From Psococerastis gibbosa (lineage: Eukaryota > Arthropoda > Insecta > Psocodea > Psocidae), in NCBI GenBank assembly GCA_963971405.1, contig CAXART010000010.1, positions 1 through 64,000 on the forward strand: a stretch of DNA of 64,000 bases, in the 5' to 3' direction. Position numbers and translations under genes: made by a program. Every line of letters begins with the position of its first letter. The stretch's first letter is position 1. The notes beneath the pieces were generated by a model, which saw only the letters and a list, made by a program, of their open reading frames with translations, ran no database searches and was not told the origin of the DNA. Of the stretch, positions 52,070 through 63,854 are shown in pieces.

Positions 52070-53064
52070 GTCGAATGAATTTTTTTTAGCTACATTTACA
52101 CCGATGAGCACGCACAAGCAACTGCTCAATGTTAAGTACAATACAATGAGCCTAAATAACCAAAATTAAGACACCTATATTTTTTTAAGACCTTTAAAAA
52201 AAAGAAAATAACGAAATAGCTATTTTTCTTATTCTTATCGAATGAATTTTTTTAGCTACATTTACACCGACGAACACGCAGGAGCAATTGCTCAATGTTA
52301 AGTACAGAACATTGAGCCAAAATAAACAAAATTAAGACACCCTTTTTTTTTAAAACCTTAAAAAAAATAAAATAAGTAAATAACTATTTTTCTTATTCTT
52401 GTCGAATGAATTTTTTTTTAGCTACATTTACACGGATGAACACGCAGGAGCAATTGCTCAATGTTAAGTACAATACAGTGAGCCGAAATAAGCAAAATTA
52501 TGACACCCATATCATATCAAGACCTTTAAAAAAAATAAAATAAGTATATGGCTATTTTTCGTATTCTTGTCGAATGCATTTTTTTAGCTACATTTACACC
52601 GATGAACACGCAGAAGCAATTGCTCAATGTTAAGTACAATACAGTGAGCCGACATAAGCAAAATTAGAACACCTATATCTTTTTAAGACCTTTAAAAAAA
52701 TAAAATAAGTAAATAGCTATTTTTCTGATTCCTGTCGAATGAATTTTTTTTAGCTACATTTACACAGATGAACACGCAGGAGCAACTGCTCAATGTTAAG
52801 TACAATACAGTGAGCCTAAATAACTAAAATTAAGACACCTATATCTTTTAAAGACCTTTAAAAAAAAAAGAAGTAAATAGCTATTTTTCTTATTCTTGTC
52901 AAATGAATTTTTTTTAGCTACATTTACACCGATGAACACGCAGGAGCAATTGCTCAATGTTAATTACAATACAATGAGCAAAAATAAGCCAAACTAAGAC
53001 ACCCGGGTCATATCAAGACCTTTAAAAAAAATAAAATAAGTATAGAGCTATTTTTCTTATTCTT
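52070..53064 (+). repeat. Block D copy 3: six divergent monomers
   Basis: Displaced 10456 bp from copy 2 and 6475 bp from copy 4, with the same D1-D6 order. It is followed, as in copies 1 and 2, by the ATTTCTTGTAGCTAC monomer at 53065 and the GAGCAATAGCTC monomer near 53447. Confidence 0.9.
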
Positions 53065-54230
53065 GTCGAATGAATTTCTTGTAGCTACATTTACACCGAT
53101 GAACACGCAGGAGCAAGTGGCCAATGTTAAGTACAATACAGTGAGCCTAAATAAGCAAAATTAAGACACCCTTATCATATCAAGACCTTTAAAAAAAATA
53201 AAATAAGTAAATAGCTATTTTTTTTATTCTTGTCGAATGAATTTTTTTTAGCAACATTTAAACCGATGTACACGCATGAGCAATTATTTAATATCAAGTA
53301 CGATACAATGAGCCAAAATAAGCAAAATTAAGACACCTATATCTTTTTAAAACCTTTAAAAAAAATAAAATAAGTAAATAGCTATTTTTCTTATTCTTGT
53401 CGAATGAATTTTTTTTAGCTACATTTACACCGATGAACACGCAGGAGCAATAGCTCAATGTTAAGTGCAATACAATGAGCCAAAATAAGCAAAATTTAGA
53501 CACCCTAATCATATCAAGACCTTTAAAAAAAATAATATAAGTAAATAGCTATTTTTTTTATTCTTGTCGAATGAATTTTTTTTAGCAACATTTAAACCGA
53601 TGAACACGCAGGAGCAATTGCTCAATGTTAAGTACAATACAATGAGCCAAAATAAGCCAAATTAAGACACCCGTGTCATATCAAGACCTTAAAAAAAAAA
53701 AAAAAAAGTATATAGCTATTTTTCTTATTCTTGTCGAATGAATTTTTTGTAGCTACATTTACACCGATGAACACGCAGGAGCAAGTGGTCAATGTTAAGT
53801 ACAATACAGTGAGCCTAAATAAGCATAACTAAGACACCTATATCTTTTTAAGACCTTTAAAAAAAATAAAATAAGTAAATAGCTATTTTTCTTATTCCTG
53901 CCGAATGAATTTTTTTTAGCTACATTTACACCGATGAACACGCAGGAGCAAAAGGCCAATGTTAAGTACAATACAGTGAGCCTAAATAAGCCAAATTAAG
54001 ACACCCGTGTCATATCAAGACCTTTAAAAAAAATAAAATAAGTATATAGCTATTTTTCGTATTCTTGTCGAATGAATTTTTTGTAGCTACATTTACACCG
54101 ATGTACACGCAGGAGCAAGTGTTCAATGTTAAGTACAATACAATGAGCCAAAATAAGCAAAATTAAGACGCTCATATCATATCAAGACCTTTAAAAAAAA
54201 AATAAGTATATAGCTATTTTTCTTATTCTT
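53065..54230 (+). repeat. Seven-monomer segment missing after block D copy 4
   Basis: These seven monomers follow block D in copies 1-3 or equivalents, but are lacking after copy 4. There the monomer at 59540 passes directly from the 53065 type to the 54231 type. This accounts for the difference between the 6475-bp and 5310-bp spacings (1165 bp). An expanded A17 run lies at 53691-53707. Confidence 0.82.
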
Positions 54231-55896
54231 GTCGAATGAATTTTTTGTAGCTACATTTACACCGATGAACACGCAGGAGCAAGTGGCCAATGTTAAGTAC
54301 AATACAATGAGCCTAAATAAGCAAAATTAAGATACCTATATCTTTATAAGACCTTTTAACAAAATAAAATAAGTAAATAGCTATTTTTCTTATTCTTGTC
54401 GAATGAATTTTTTTTAGCTACATTTACACCGATGAACACGCAGGAGCAATTGTTCTATGTTAAGTACAATACAATGAGCCAAAATAAGCAAAATTAAGAA
54501 ACCCTTATCATATCAAGACCTTTAAAAAAAATAAAATAAGTAAATAGCTATTTTTTTTATTCTTGTCGAATGAATTTTTTTTAGCAACATTTAAACCGAT
54601 GTACACGCAGGAGCAATTATTTAATATCAAGTACGATACAATGAGCCAAAATAAGCAAAATTAAGACACCTATATCTTCTTAAAACCCTTAAAAAAATAA
54701 AATAAGTAAATAGCTATTTTTCTTATTCTTGTCGAATGAATTTTTTTTAGCTACATTTACTCCGATGACACGCAGGAACAATTGCTCAATGTTAAGTACA
54801 ATACAATGAGCCAGTATAAGCCAAATTAAGACACCCGTGTCATATCGAGACCTTTAAAAAAAATAAAATAAGTATATAGCTATTTTTCGTATTCTTGTCG
54901 AATGAATTTTTTGTAGCTACATTTACACCGATTTACACGCAGGAGCAAGTGTTCAATGTTAAGTACAATACAATGAGCCTAAATAAGCAAAATTAAGACA
55001 CCTATATCTTTTAAAGACCTTTAAAAAAAATAATATAAGTAAATAGCTATTTTTCTTATTCTTGTCGAATGAATTTTTTTTAGCTACATTTACACCGATG
55101 AACACGCAGGAACAATTTCTTAATGTTAAGTACAATACATTGAGCCAAAATAAGCAAAATTAAGACACCTATATCTTTTTAAAACCTTTAAAAAAAATAA
55201 AATAAGTAAATAGCTATTTTTCTTATTCTTGTCGAATGAATTTTTTTTAGCTACATTTACACCGATGAACACGCAGGAGCAATTGTTCAATGTTAAGTAC
55301 AATACAATGAGCCAAAATAAGCAAAATTAAGACACCCTTATCATATCAGGACCTTTAAAAAAAATAAAATAAGTAAATAGCTATTTTTTTTATTCTTGTC
55401 GAATGAATTTTTTTTAGCAACATTTAAACCGATGTACACGCAGGAGCAATTGTTTAATATCAAGTACGATACAGTGAGCCAAAATAAGCAAAATTAAGAC
55501 ACCTATATCTTTTTAAGACCTTTAAAAAAAATAAAATAAGTAAATAGCTATTTTTCTTATTCTTGTCGAATGAATTTTTTTTAGCTACATTTACACCGAT
55601 GAACACGCAGGAACAATTGCTCAATGTTTAGTACAATACAATGAGCCAAAATAAGCCAAATTAAGACACCCGTGTCATATCAAGACCTTTAAAAAAAATA
55701 AAATAATTATATAGCTATTTTTCGTATTCTTGTCGAATGAATTTTTTTTAGCTACATTTACACCGATGAACACGCAGGAGCAAGTGTTCAATGTTAAGTA
55801 CAATACAATGAGCCAAAATAAGCAAAATTAAGACACCCATATCATATCAAGACCTTTAAAAAAAAAAATAAGTATATAGCTATTTTTCGTATTCTT

Positions 55897-56044
55897 GTCG
55901 AATGAATTTATTTTAGCTACACTTACACCGATGAACACAAAGGAGCAATTGCTCAATGTTAAGTACAATTTAGTGAGCCAAAACGAGCAAAATTAAGACC
56001 TTTAAAAAAAATAAAATAAGTAAATAGCTATTTTTTTTATTCTT
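55897..56044 (+). repeat. Short monomer 15 (148 bp)
   Basis: AATTTATTTTAGC subtype, in the first 32-mer copy. Confidence 0.92.
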
Positions 56045-58544
56045 GTCGAATGAATTTTTTTTAGCAACATTTAAACCGATGAACACGCAGGAGCAATTGC
56101 TTAATGTCAAGTACAATACAATGAGCCAAAAAAAGCAAAATTAAGACACCTATATCTTTTTAAAACCTTTAAAAAAATAAAATAAGTAAATAGCTATTTT
56201 TCTTATTCTTGTCGAATGAATTTTTTTTAGCTACATTTACACCGATGAACACGCATGAGCAATTGCTCAATGTTGATTACAATACAATGAGCCAAAATAA
56301 GCCAAATTAAGACACCCGTGTCATATCATGACCTTTAAAAAAAATAAAATAAGTAAATAGCTATTCTTCGTATTCTTGTCGAATGAATTTTTTGTAGCTA
56401 CATTTACACCGATGAACACGCAGGAGCAAGTGGTCAATGTTAAGTACAATACAGTGAGCCTAAATAAGCATAACTCAGACACCTATATCTTTTTAAGACC
56501 TTTAAAAAAAATAAAATAAGTAAATAGCTATTTTTCTTATTCTTGTCGAATGAATTTTTTTTAGCTACATTTACACCGATGAACACGCAGGAACAATTGC
56601 TCAATGTTAAGTACAATACAATGAGCCAACATAAGCCAAATAAAGACACCCGTGTCATATCGAGACCTTTAAAAAAAATAAAATAAGTATATAGCTATTT
56701 TTCGTATTCTTGTCGAATGAATTTTTTTTAGCTACATTTACACCGATGAACACGCAGGAACAATTTCTCAATGTTAAGTACAATACATTGAGCCAAAATA
56801 AGCAAAATTAAGACACCTATATCTTTTTAAAACCTTTAAAAAAAATAAAATAAGTAAATAGCTATTTTTCTTATTCATGTCGAATGAATTTTTTTTAGCT
56901 ACATTTACACCGATGAACACGCAGGAGCAATTGTTCAATGTTAAGTACAATACGATGAGCCAAAATAAGCAAAATTAAGACACCCTTATCATATCAAGAC
57001 CTTTAAAAAAAATAAAATAAGTAAATAGCTATTTTTTTTATTCTTGTCGAATGAATTTTTTTTAGCAACATTTAAACCGATGTACACGCAGGAGCAATTG
57101 TTTAATATCAAGTACGATACAGTGAGCCAAAATAAGCAAAATTAAGACACCTATATCTTTTTAAAACCTTTAAAAAAATAAAATAAGTAAATAGCTATTT
57201 TTCTTATTCTTGTCGAATGAATTTTTTTTAGCTACATTTACACCGATGAACACGCAGGAGCAATTGCTCAATGTTAATTACAATACAATGAGCCAAAATA
57301 AGCCAAATTAAGACACCCGTGTCACATCAAGACCTTTAAAAAAAATAAAATAAGTATTTAGCTAATTTTCTTTTTCTTGTCGAATGAATTTTTTTTAGCT
57401 ACATTTACACCGATGAACACGCAGGAGGAATTGCTCAATGTTAAGTACAATACAATGAGCCAAAATAAGCAAAATTTAGACACCCTAATCATATCAAGAC
57501 CTTTAAAAAAAATAATATAAGTAAATAGCTATTTTTTTTATTCTTGTTGAATGAATTTTTTTTAGTAAAATTTAAACCGATGAACACGCAGGAGCAATTG
57601 CTCAATGTTAAGTACAATACAATGAGCCAAAATAAGCCAAATTAAGACACCCGTGTCATATCAAGACCTTAAAAAAAAAAAAAATAAGTATATAGCTATT
57701 TTTCTTATTCTTGTCGAATGAATTTTTTGTAGCTACATTTACACCGATGAACACGCAGGAGCAAGTGGTCAATGTTAAGTACAATACAGTGAGCCTAAAT
57801 AAGCATAACTAAGACACCTATATCTTTTTAAGACCTTTAATAAAAATAAAATAAGTAAATAGCTATTTTTCTTATTCCTGCCGAATGAATTTTTTTTAGC
57901 TACATTTACACCGATGAACACGCAGGAGCAAAAGGCCAATGTTAAGTACAATACAGTGAGCCTAAATAAGCCAAATTAAGACACCCGTGTCATATCAAGA
58001 CCTTTAAAAAAAATAAAATAAGTATATAGCTATTTTTCGTATTCTTGTCGAATGAATTTTTTGTAGCTACATTTACACCGATGTACACGCAGGAGCAAGT
58101 GTTCAATGTTAAGTACAATACAATGAGCCAAAATAAGCAAAATTAAGACGCTCATATCATATCAAGACCTTTAAAAAAAAAATAAGTATATAGCTATTTT
58201 TCTTATTCTTGTCGAATGAATTTTTTGTAGCTACATTTACACCGATGAACACGCAGGAGCAAGTGGCCAATGTTAAGTACAATACAGTGAGCCTAAATAA
58301 GCAAAACTAAGACACCTATATCTTTATAAGACCTTTTAAAAAAATAAAATAAGTAAATAGCTATTTTTCTTATTCTTGTCGAATGAATTTTTTTTAGCTA
58401 CATTTACACCGATGAACACGCAGGAACAATTTCTCAATGTTAAGTACAGTACATTGAGCCAAAATAAGCAAAATTAAGACACCTATATCTTTTTAAAACC
58501 TTTCAAAAAAATAAAATAAGTAAATAGCTATTTTTCTTATTCTT

Positions 58545-59539
58545 GTCGAATGAATTTTTTTTAGCTACATTTACACCGATGAGCACGCACAAGCAACTGC
58601 TCAATGTTAAGTACAATACAATGAGCCTAAATAACCAAAATTAAGACACCTATATGTTTTTAAGACCTTTAAAAAAAAGAAAATAACGAAATAGCTATTT
58701 TTCTTATTCTTATCGAATGAATTTTTTTAGCTACATTTACACCGACGAACACGCAGGAGCAATTGCTCAATGTTAAGTACAGAACATTGAGCCAAAATAA
58801 ACAAAATTAAGACACCCTTTTTTTTTAAAACCTTAAAAAAAATAAAATAAGTAAATAACTATTTTTCTTATTCTTGTCGAATGAATTTTTTTTTAGCTAC
58901 ATTTACACGGATGAACACGCAGGAGCAATTGCTCAATGTTAAGTACAATACAGTGAGCCGAAATAAGCAAAATTATGACACCCATATCATATCAAGACCT
59001 TTAAAAAAAATAAAATAAGTATATGGCTATTTTTCGTATTCTTGTCGAATGCATTTTTTTAGCTACATTTACACCGATGAACACGCAGAAGCAATTGCTC
59101 AATGTTAAGTACAATACAGTGAGCCGACATAAGCAAAATTAGAACACCTATATCTTTTTAAGACCTTTAAAAAAATAAAATAAGTAAATAGCTATTTTTC
59201 TGATTCCTGTCGAATGAATTTTTTTTAGCTACATTTACACAGATGAACACGCAGGAGCAACTGCTCAATGTTAAGTGCAATACAGTGAGCCTAAATAACT
59301 AAAATTAAGACACCTATATCTTTTAAAGACCTTTAAAAAAAAAAGAAGTAAATAGCTATTTTTCTTATTCTTGTCAAATGAATTTTTTTTAGCTACATTT
59401 ACACCGATGAACACGCAGGAGCAATTGCTCAATGTTAATTACAATACAATGAGCAAAAATAAGCCAAACTAAGACACCCGGGTCATATCAAGACCTTTAA
59501 AAAAAATAAAATAAGTATAGAGCTATTTTTCTTATTCTT
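58545..59539 (+). repeat. Block D copy 4: six divergent monomers
   Basis: Same D1-D6 order. D1 carries CCTATATGTTTTT near 58649, where copies 1-3 have CCTATATTTTTTT. The partial fifth copy shares this change, marking the two as sisters. Confidence 0.9.
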
Positions 59540-61206
59540 GTCGAATGAATTTCTTGTAGCTACATTTACACCGATGAACACGCAGGAGCAAGTGGCCAAT
59601 GTTAGGTACAATACAATGAGCCTAAATAAGCAAAATTAAGACACCTATATCTTTATAAGACCTTTTAACAAAATAAAATAAGTAAATAGCTATTTTTCTT
59701 ATTCTTGTCGAATGAATTTTTTTTAGCTACATTTACACCGATGAACACGCAGGAGCAATTGTTCTATGTTAAGTACAATACAATGAGCCAAAATAAGCAA
59801 AATTAAGAAACCCTTATCATATCAAGACCTTTAAAAAAAATAAAATAAGTAAATAGCTATTTTTTTTATTCTTGTCGAATGAATTTTTTTTAGCAACATT
59901 TAAACCGATGTACACGCAGGAGCAATTATTTAATATCAAGTACGATACAATGAGCCAAAATAAGCAAAATTAAGACACCTATATCTTCTTAAAACCCTTA
60001 AAAAAATAAAATAAGTAAATAGCTATTTTTCTTATTCTTGTCGAATGAATTTTTTTTAGCTACATTTACTCCGATGAACACGCAGGAACAATTGCTCAAT
60101 GTTAAGTACAATACAATGAGCCAGTATAAGCCAAATTAAGACACCCGTGTCATATCGAGACCTTTAAAAAAAATAAAATAAGTATATAGCTATTTTTCGT
60201 ATTCTTGTCGAATGAATTTTTTGTAGCTACATTTACACCGATTTACACGCAGGAGCAAGTGTTCAATGTTAAGTACAATACAATGAGCCTAAATAAGCAA
60301 AATTAAGACACCTATATCTTTTAAAGACCTTTAAAAAAAATAATATAAGTAAATAGCTATTTTTCTTATTCTTGTCGAATGAATTTTTTTTAGCTACATT
60401 TACACCGATGACCACGCAGGAACAATTTCTTAATGTTAAGTACAATACATTGAGCCAAAATAAGCAAAATTAAGACACCTATATCTTTTTAAAACCTTTA
60501 AAAAAAATAAAATAAGTAAATAGCTATTTTTCTTATTCTTGTCGAATGAATTTTTTTTAGCTACATTTACACCGATGAACACGCAGGAGCAATTGTTCAA
60601 TGTTAAGTACAATACAATGAGCCAAAATAAGCAAAATTAAGACACCCTTATCATATCAGGACCTTTAAAAAAAATAAAATAAGTAAATAGCTATTTTTTT
60701 TATTCTTGTCGAATGAATTTTTTTTAGCAACATTTAAACCGATGTACACGCAGGAGCAATTGTTTAATATCAAGTACGATACAGTGAGCCAAAATAAGCA
60801 AAATTAAGACACCTATATCTTTTTAAGACCTTTAAAAAAAATAAAATAAGTAAATAGCTATTTTTCTTATTCTTGTCGAATGAATTTTTTTTAGCTACAT
60901 TTACACCGATGAACACGCAGGAACAATTGCTCAATGTTTAGTACAATACAATGAGCCAAAATAAGCCAAATTAAGACACCCGTGTCATATCAAGACCTTT
61001 AAAAAAAATAAAATAATTATATAGCTATTTTTCGTATTCTTGTCGAATGAATTTTTTTTAGCTACATTTACACCGATGAACACGCAGGAGCAAGTGTTCA
61101 ATGTTAAGTACAATACAATGAGCCAAAATAAGCAAAATTAAGACACCCATATCATATCAAGACCTTTAAAAAAAAAAATAAGTATATAGCTATTTTTCGT
61201 ATTCTT

Positions 61207-61354
61207 GTCGAATGAATTTATTTTAGCTACACTTACACCGATGAACACAAAGGAGCAATTGCTCAATGTTAAGTACAATTTAGTGAGCCAAAACGAGCAA
61301 AATTAAGACCTTTAAAAAAAATAAAATAAGTAAATAGCTATTTTTTTTATTCTT
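61207..61354 (+). repeat. Short monomer 16 (148 bp)
   Basis: AATTTATTTTAGC subtype, 5310 bp after short monomer 15. Confidence 0.92.
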
Positions 61355-63854
61355 GTCGAATGAATTTTTTTTAGCAACATTTAAACCGATGAACACGCAG
61401 GAGCAATTGCTTAATGTCAAGTACAATACAATGAGCCAAAAAAAGCAAAATTAAGACACCTATATCTTTTTAAAACCTTTAAAAAAATAAAATAAGTAAA
61501 TAGCTATTTTTCTTATTCTTGTCGAATGAATTTTTTTTAGCTACATTTACACCGATGAACACGCATGAGCAATTGCTCAATGTTGATTACAATACAATGA
61601 GCCAAAATAAGCCAAATTAAGACACCCGTGTCATATCAAGACCTTTAAAAAAAATAAAATAAGTAAATAGCTATTCTTCGTATTCTTGTCGAATGAATTT
61701 TTTGTAGCTACATTTACACCGATGAACACGCAGGAGCAAGTGGTCAATGTTAAGTACAATACAGTGAGCCTAAATAAGCATAACTCAGACACCTATATCT
61801 TTTTAAGACCTTTAAAAAAAATAAAATAAGTAAATAGCTATTTTTCTTATTCTTGTCGAATGAATTTTTTTTAGCTACATTTACACCGATGAACACGCAG
61901 GAACAATTGCTCAATGTTAAGTACAATACAATGAGCCAACATAAGCCAAATAAAGACACCCGTGTCATATCGAGACCTTTAAAAAAAATAAAATAAGTAT
62001 ATAGCTATTTTTCGTATTCTTGTCGAATGAATTTTTTTTAGCTACATTTACACCGATGAACACGCAGGAACAATTTCTCAATGTTAAGTACAATACATTG
62101 AGCCAAAATAAGCAAAATTAAGACACCTATATCTTTTAAAAACCTTTAAAAAAAATAAAATAAGTAAATAGCTATTTTTCTTATTCATGTCGAATGAATT
62201 TTTTTTAGCTACATTTACACCGATGAACACGCAGGAGCAATTGTTCAATGTTAAGTACAATACGATGAGCCAAAATAAGCAAAATTAAGACACCCTTATC
62301 ATATCAAGACCTTTAAAAAAAATAAAATAAGTAAATAGCTATTTTTTTTATTCTTGTCGAATGAATTTTTTTTAGCAACATTTAAACCGATGTACACGCA
62401 GGAGCAATTGTTTAATATCAAGTACGATACAGTGAGCCAAAATAAGCAAAATTAAGACACCTATATCTTTTTAAAACCTTTAAAAAAATAAAATAAGTAA
62501 ATAGCTATTTTTCTTATTCTTGTCGAATGAATTTTTTTTAGCTACATTTACACCGATGAACACGCAGGAGCAATTGCTCAATGTTAATTACAATACAATG
62601 AGCCAAAATAAGCCAAATTAAGACACCCGTGTCACATCAAGACCTTTAAAAAAAATAAAATAAGTATTTAGCTAATTTTCTTTTTCTTGTCGAATGAATT
62701 TTTTTTAGCTACATTTACACCGATGAACACGCAGGAGGAATTGCTCAATGTTAAGTACAATACAATGAGCCAAAATAAGCAAAATTTAGACACCCTAATC
62801 ATATCAAGACCTTTAAAAAAAATAATATAAGTAAATAGCTATTTTTTTTATTCTTGTTGAATGAATTTTTTTTAGTAAAATTTAAACCGATGAACACGCA
62901 GGAGCAATTGCTCAATGTTAAGTACAATACAATGAGCCAAAATAAGCCAAATTAAGACACCCGTGTCATATCAAGACCTTAAAAAAAAAAAAAATAAGTA
63001 TATAGCTATTTTTCTTATTCTTGTCGAATGAATTTTTTGTAGCTACATTTACACCGATGAACACGCAGGAGCAAGTGGTCAATGTTAAGTACAATACAGT
63101 GAGCCTAAATAAGCATAACTAAGACACCTATATCTTTTTAAGACCTTTAATAAAAATAAAATAAGTAAATAGCTATTTTTCTTATTCCTGCCGAATGAAT
63201 TTTTTTTAGCTACATTTACACCGATGAACACGCAGGAGCAAAAGGCCAATGTTAAGTACAATACAGTGAGCCTAAATAAGCCAAATTAAGACACCCGTGT
63301 CATATCAAGACCTTTAAAAAAAATAAAATAAGTATATAGCTATTTTTCGTATTCTTGTCGAATGAATTTTTTGTAGCTACATTTACACCGATGTACACGC
63401 AGGAGCAAGTGTTCAATGTTAAGTACAATACAATGAGCCAAAATAAGCAAAATTAAGACGCTCATATCATATCAAGACCTTTAAAAAAAAAATAAGTATA
63501 TAGCTATTTTTCTTATTCTTGTCGAATGAATTTTTTGTAGCTACATTTACACCGATGAACACGCAGGAGCAAGTGGCCAATGTTAAGTACAATACAGTGA
63601 GCCTAAATAAGCAAAACTAAGACACCTATATCTTTATAAGACCTTTTAAAAAAATAAAATAAGTAAATAGCTATTTTTCTTATTCTTGTCGAATGAATTT
63701 TTTTTAGCTACATTTACACCGATGAACACGCAGGAACAATTTCTCAATGTTAAGTACAGTACATTGAGCCAAAATAAGCAAAATTAAGACACCTATATCT
63801 TTTTAAAACCTTTCAAAAAAATAAAATAAGTAAATAGCTATTTTTCTTATTCTT

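Larger units (their letters stand above)
54231..59539 (+). repeat. 32-monomer higher-order repeat, copy 1 (~5310 bp)
   Basis: The block from about 54290 rightward is repeated 5309-5310 bp later with shared private variants. These are CATATCAGGACC (55344 and 60654), CATAACTCAGAC (56468 and 61778), an ATTCATGTCGAATG anchor (56873 and 62183) and ATACGATGAGCC (56951 and 62261). It contains the short monomer at 55897 and block D copy 4. Copy-specific changes include CATATCATGACC near 56324 and a one-base loss, CCGATGACACG, near 54763. Confidence 0.9.

Noticed and set aside
54763..54773. One-base deletion (CCGATGACACG) as a possible functional change
   Set aside because: It is a single-copy change in one of about 385 monomers, with no coding context. 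Sequencing error or neutral variation is sufficient.
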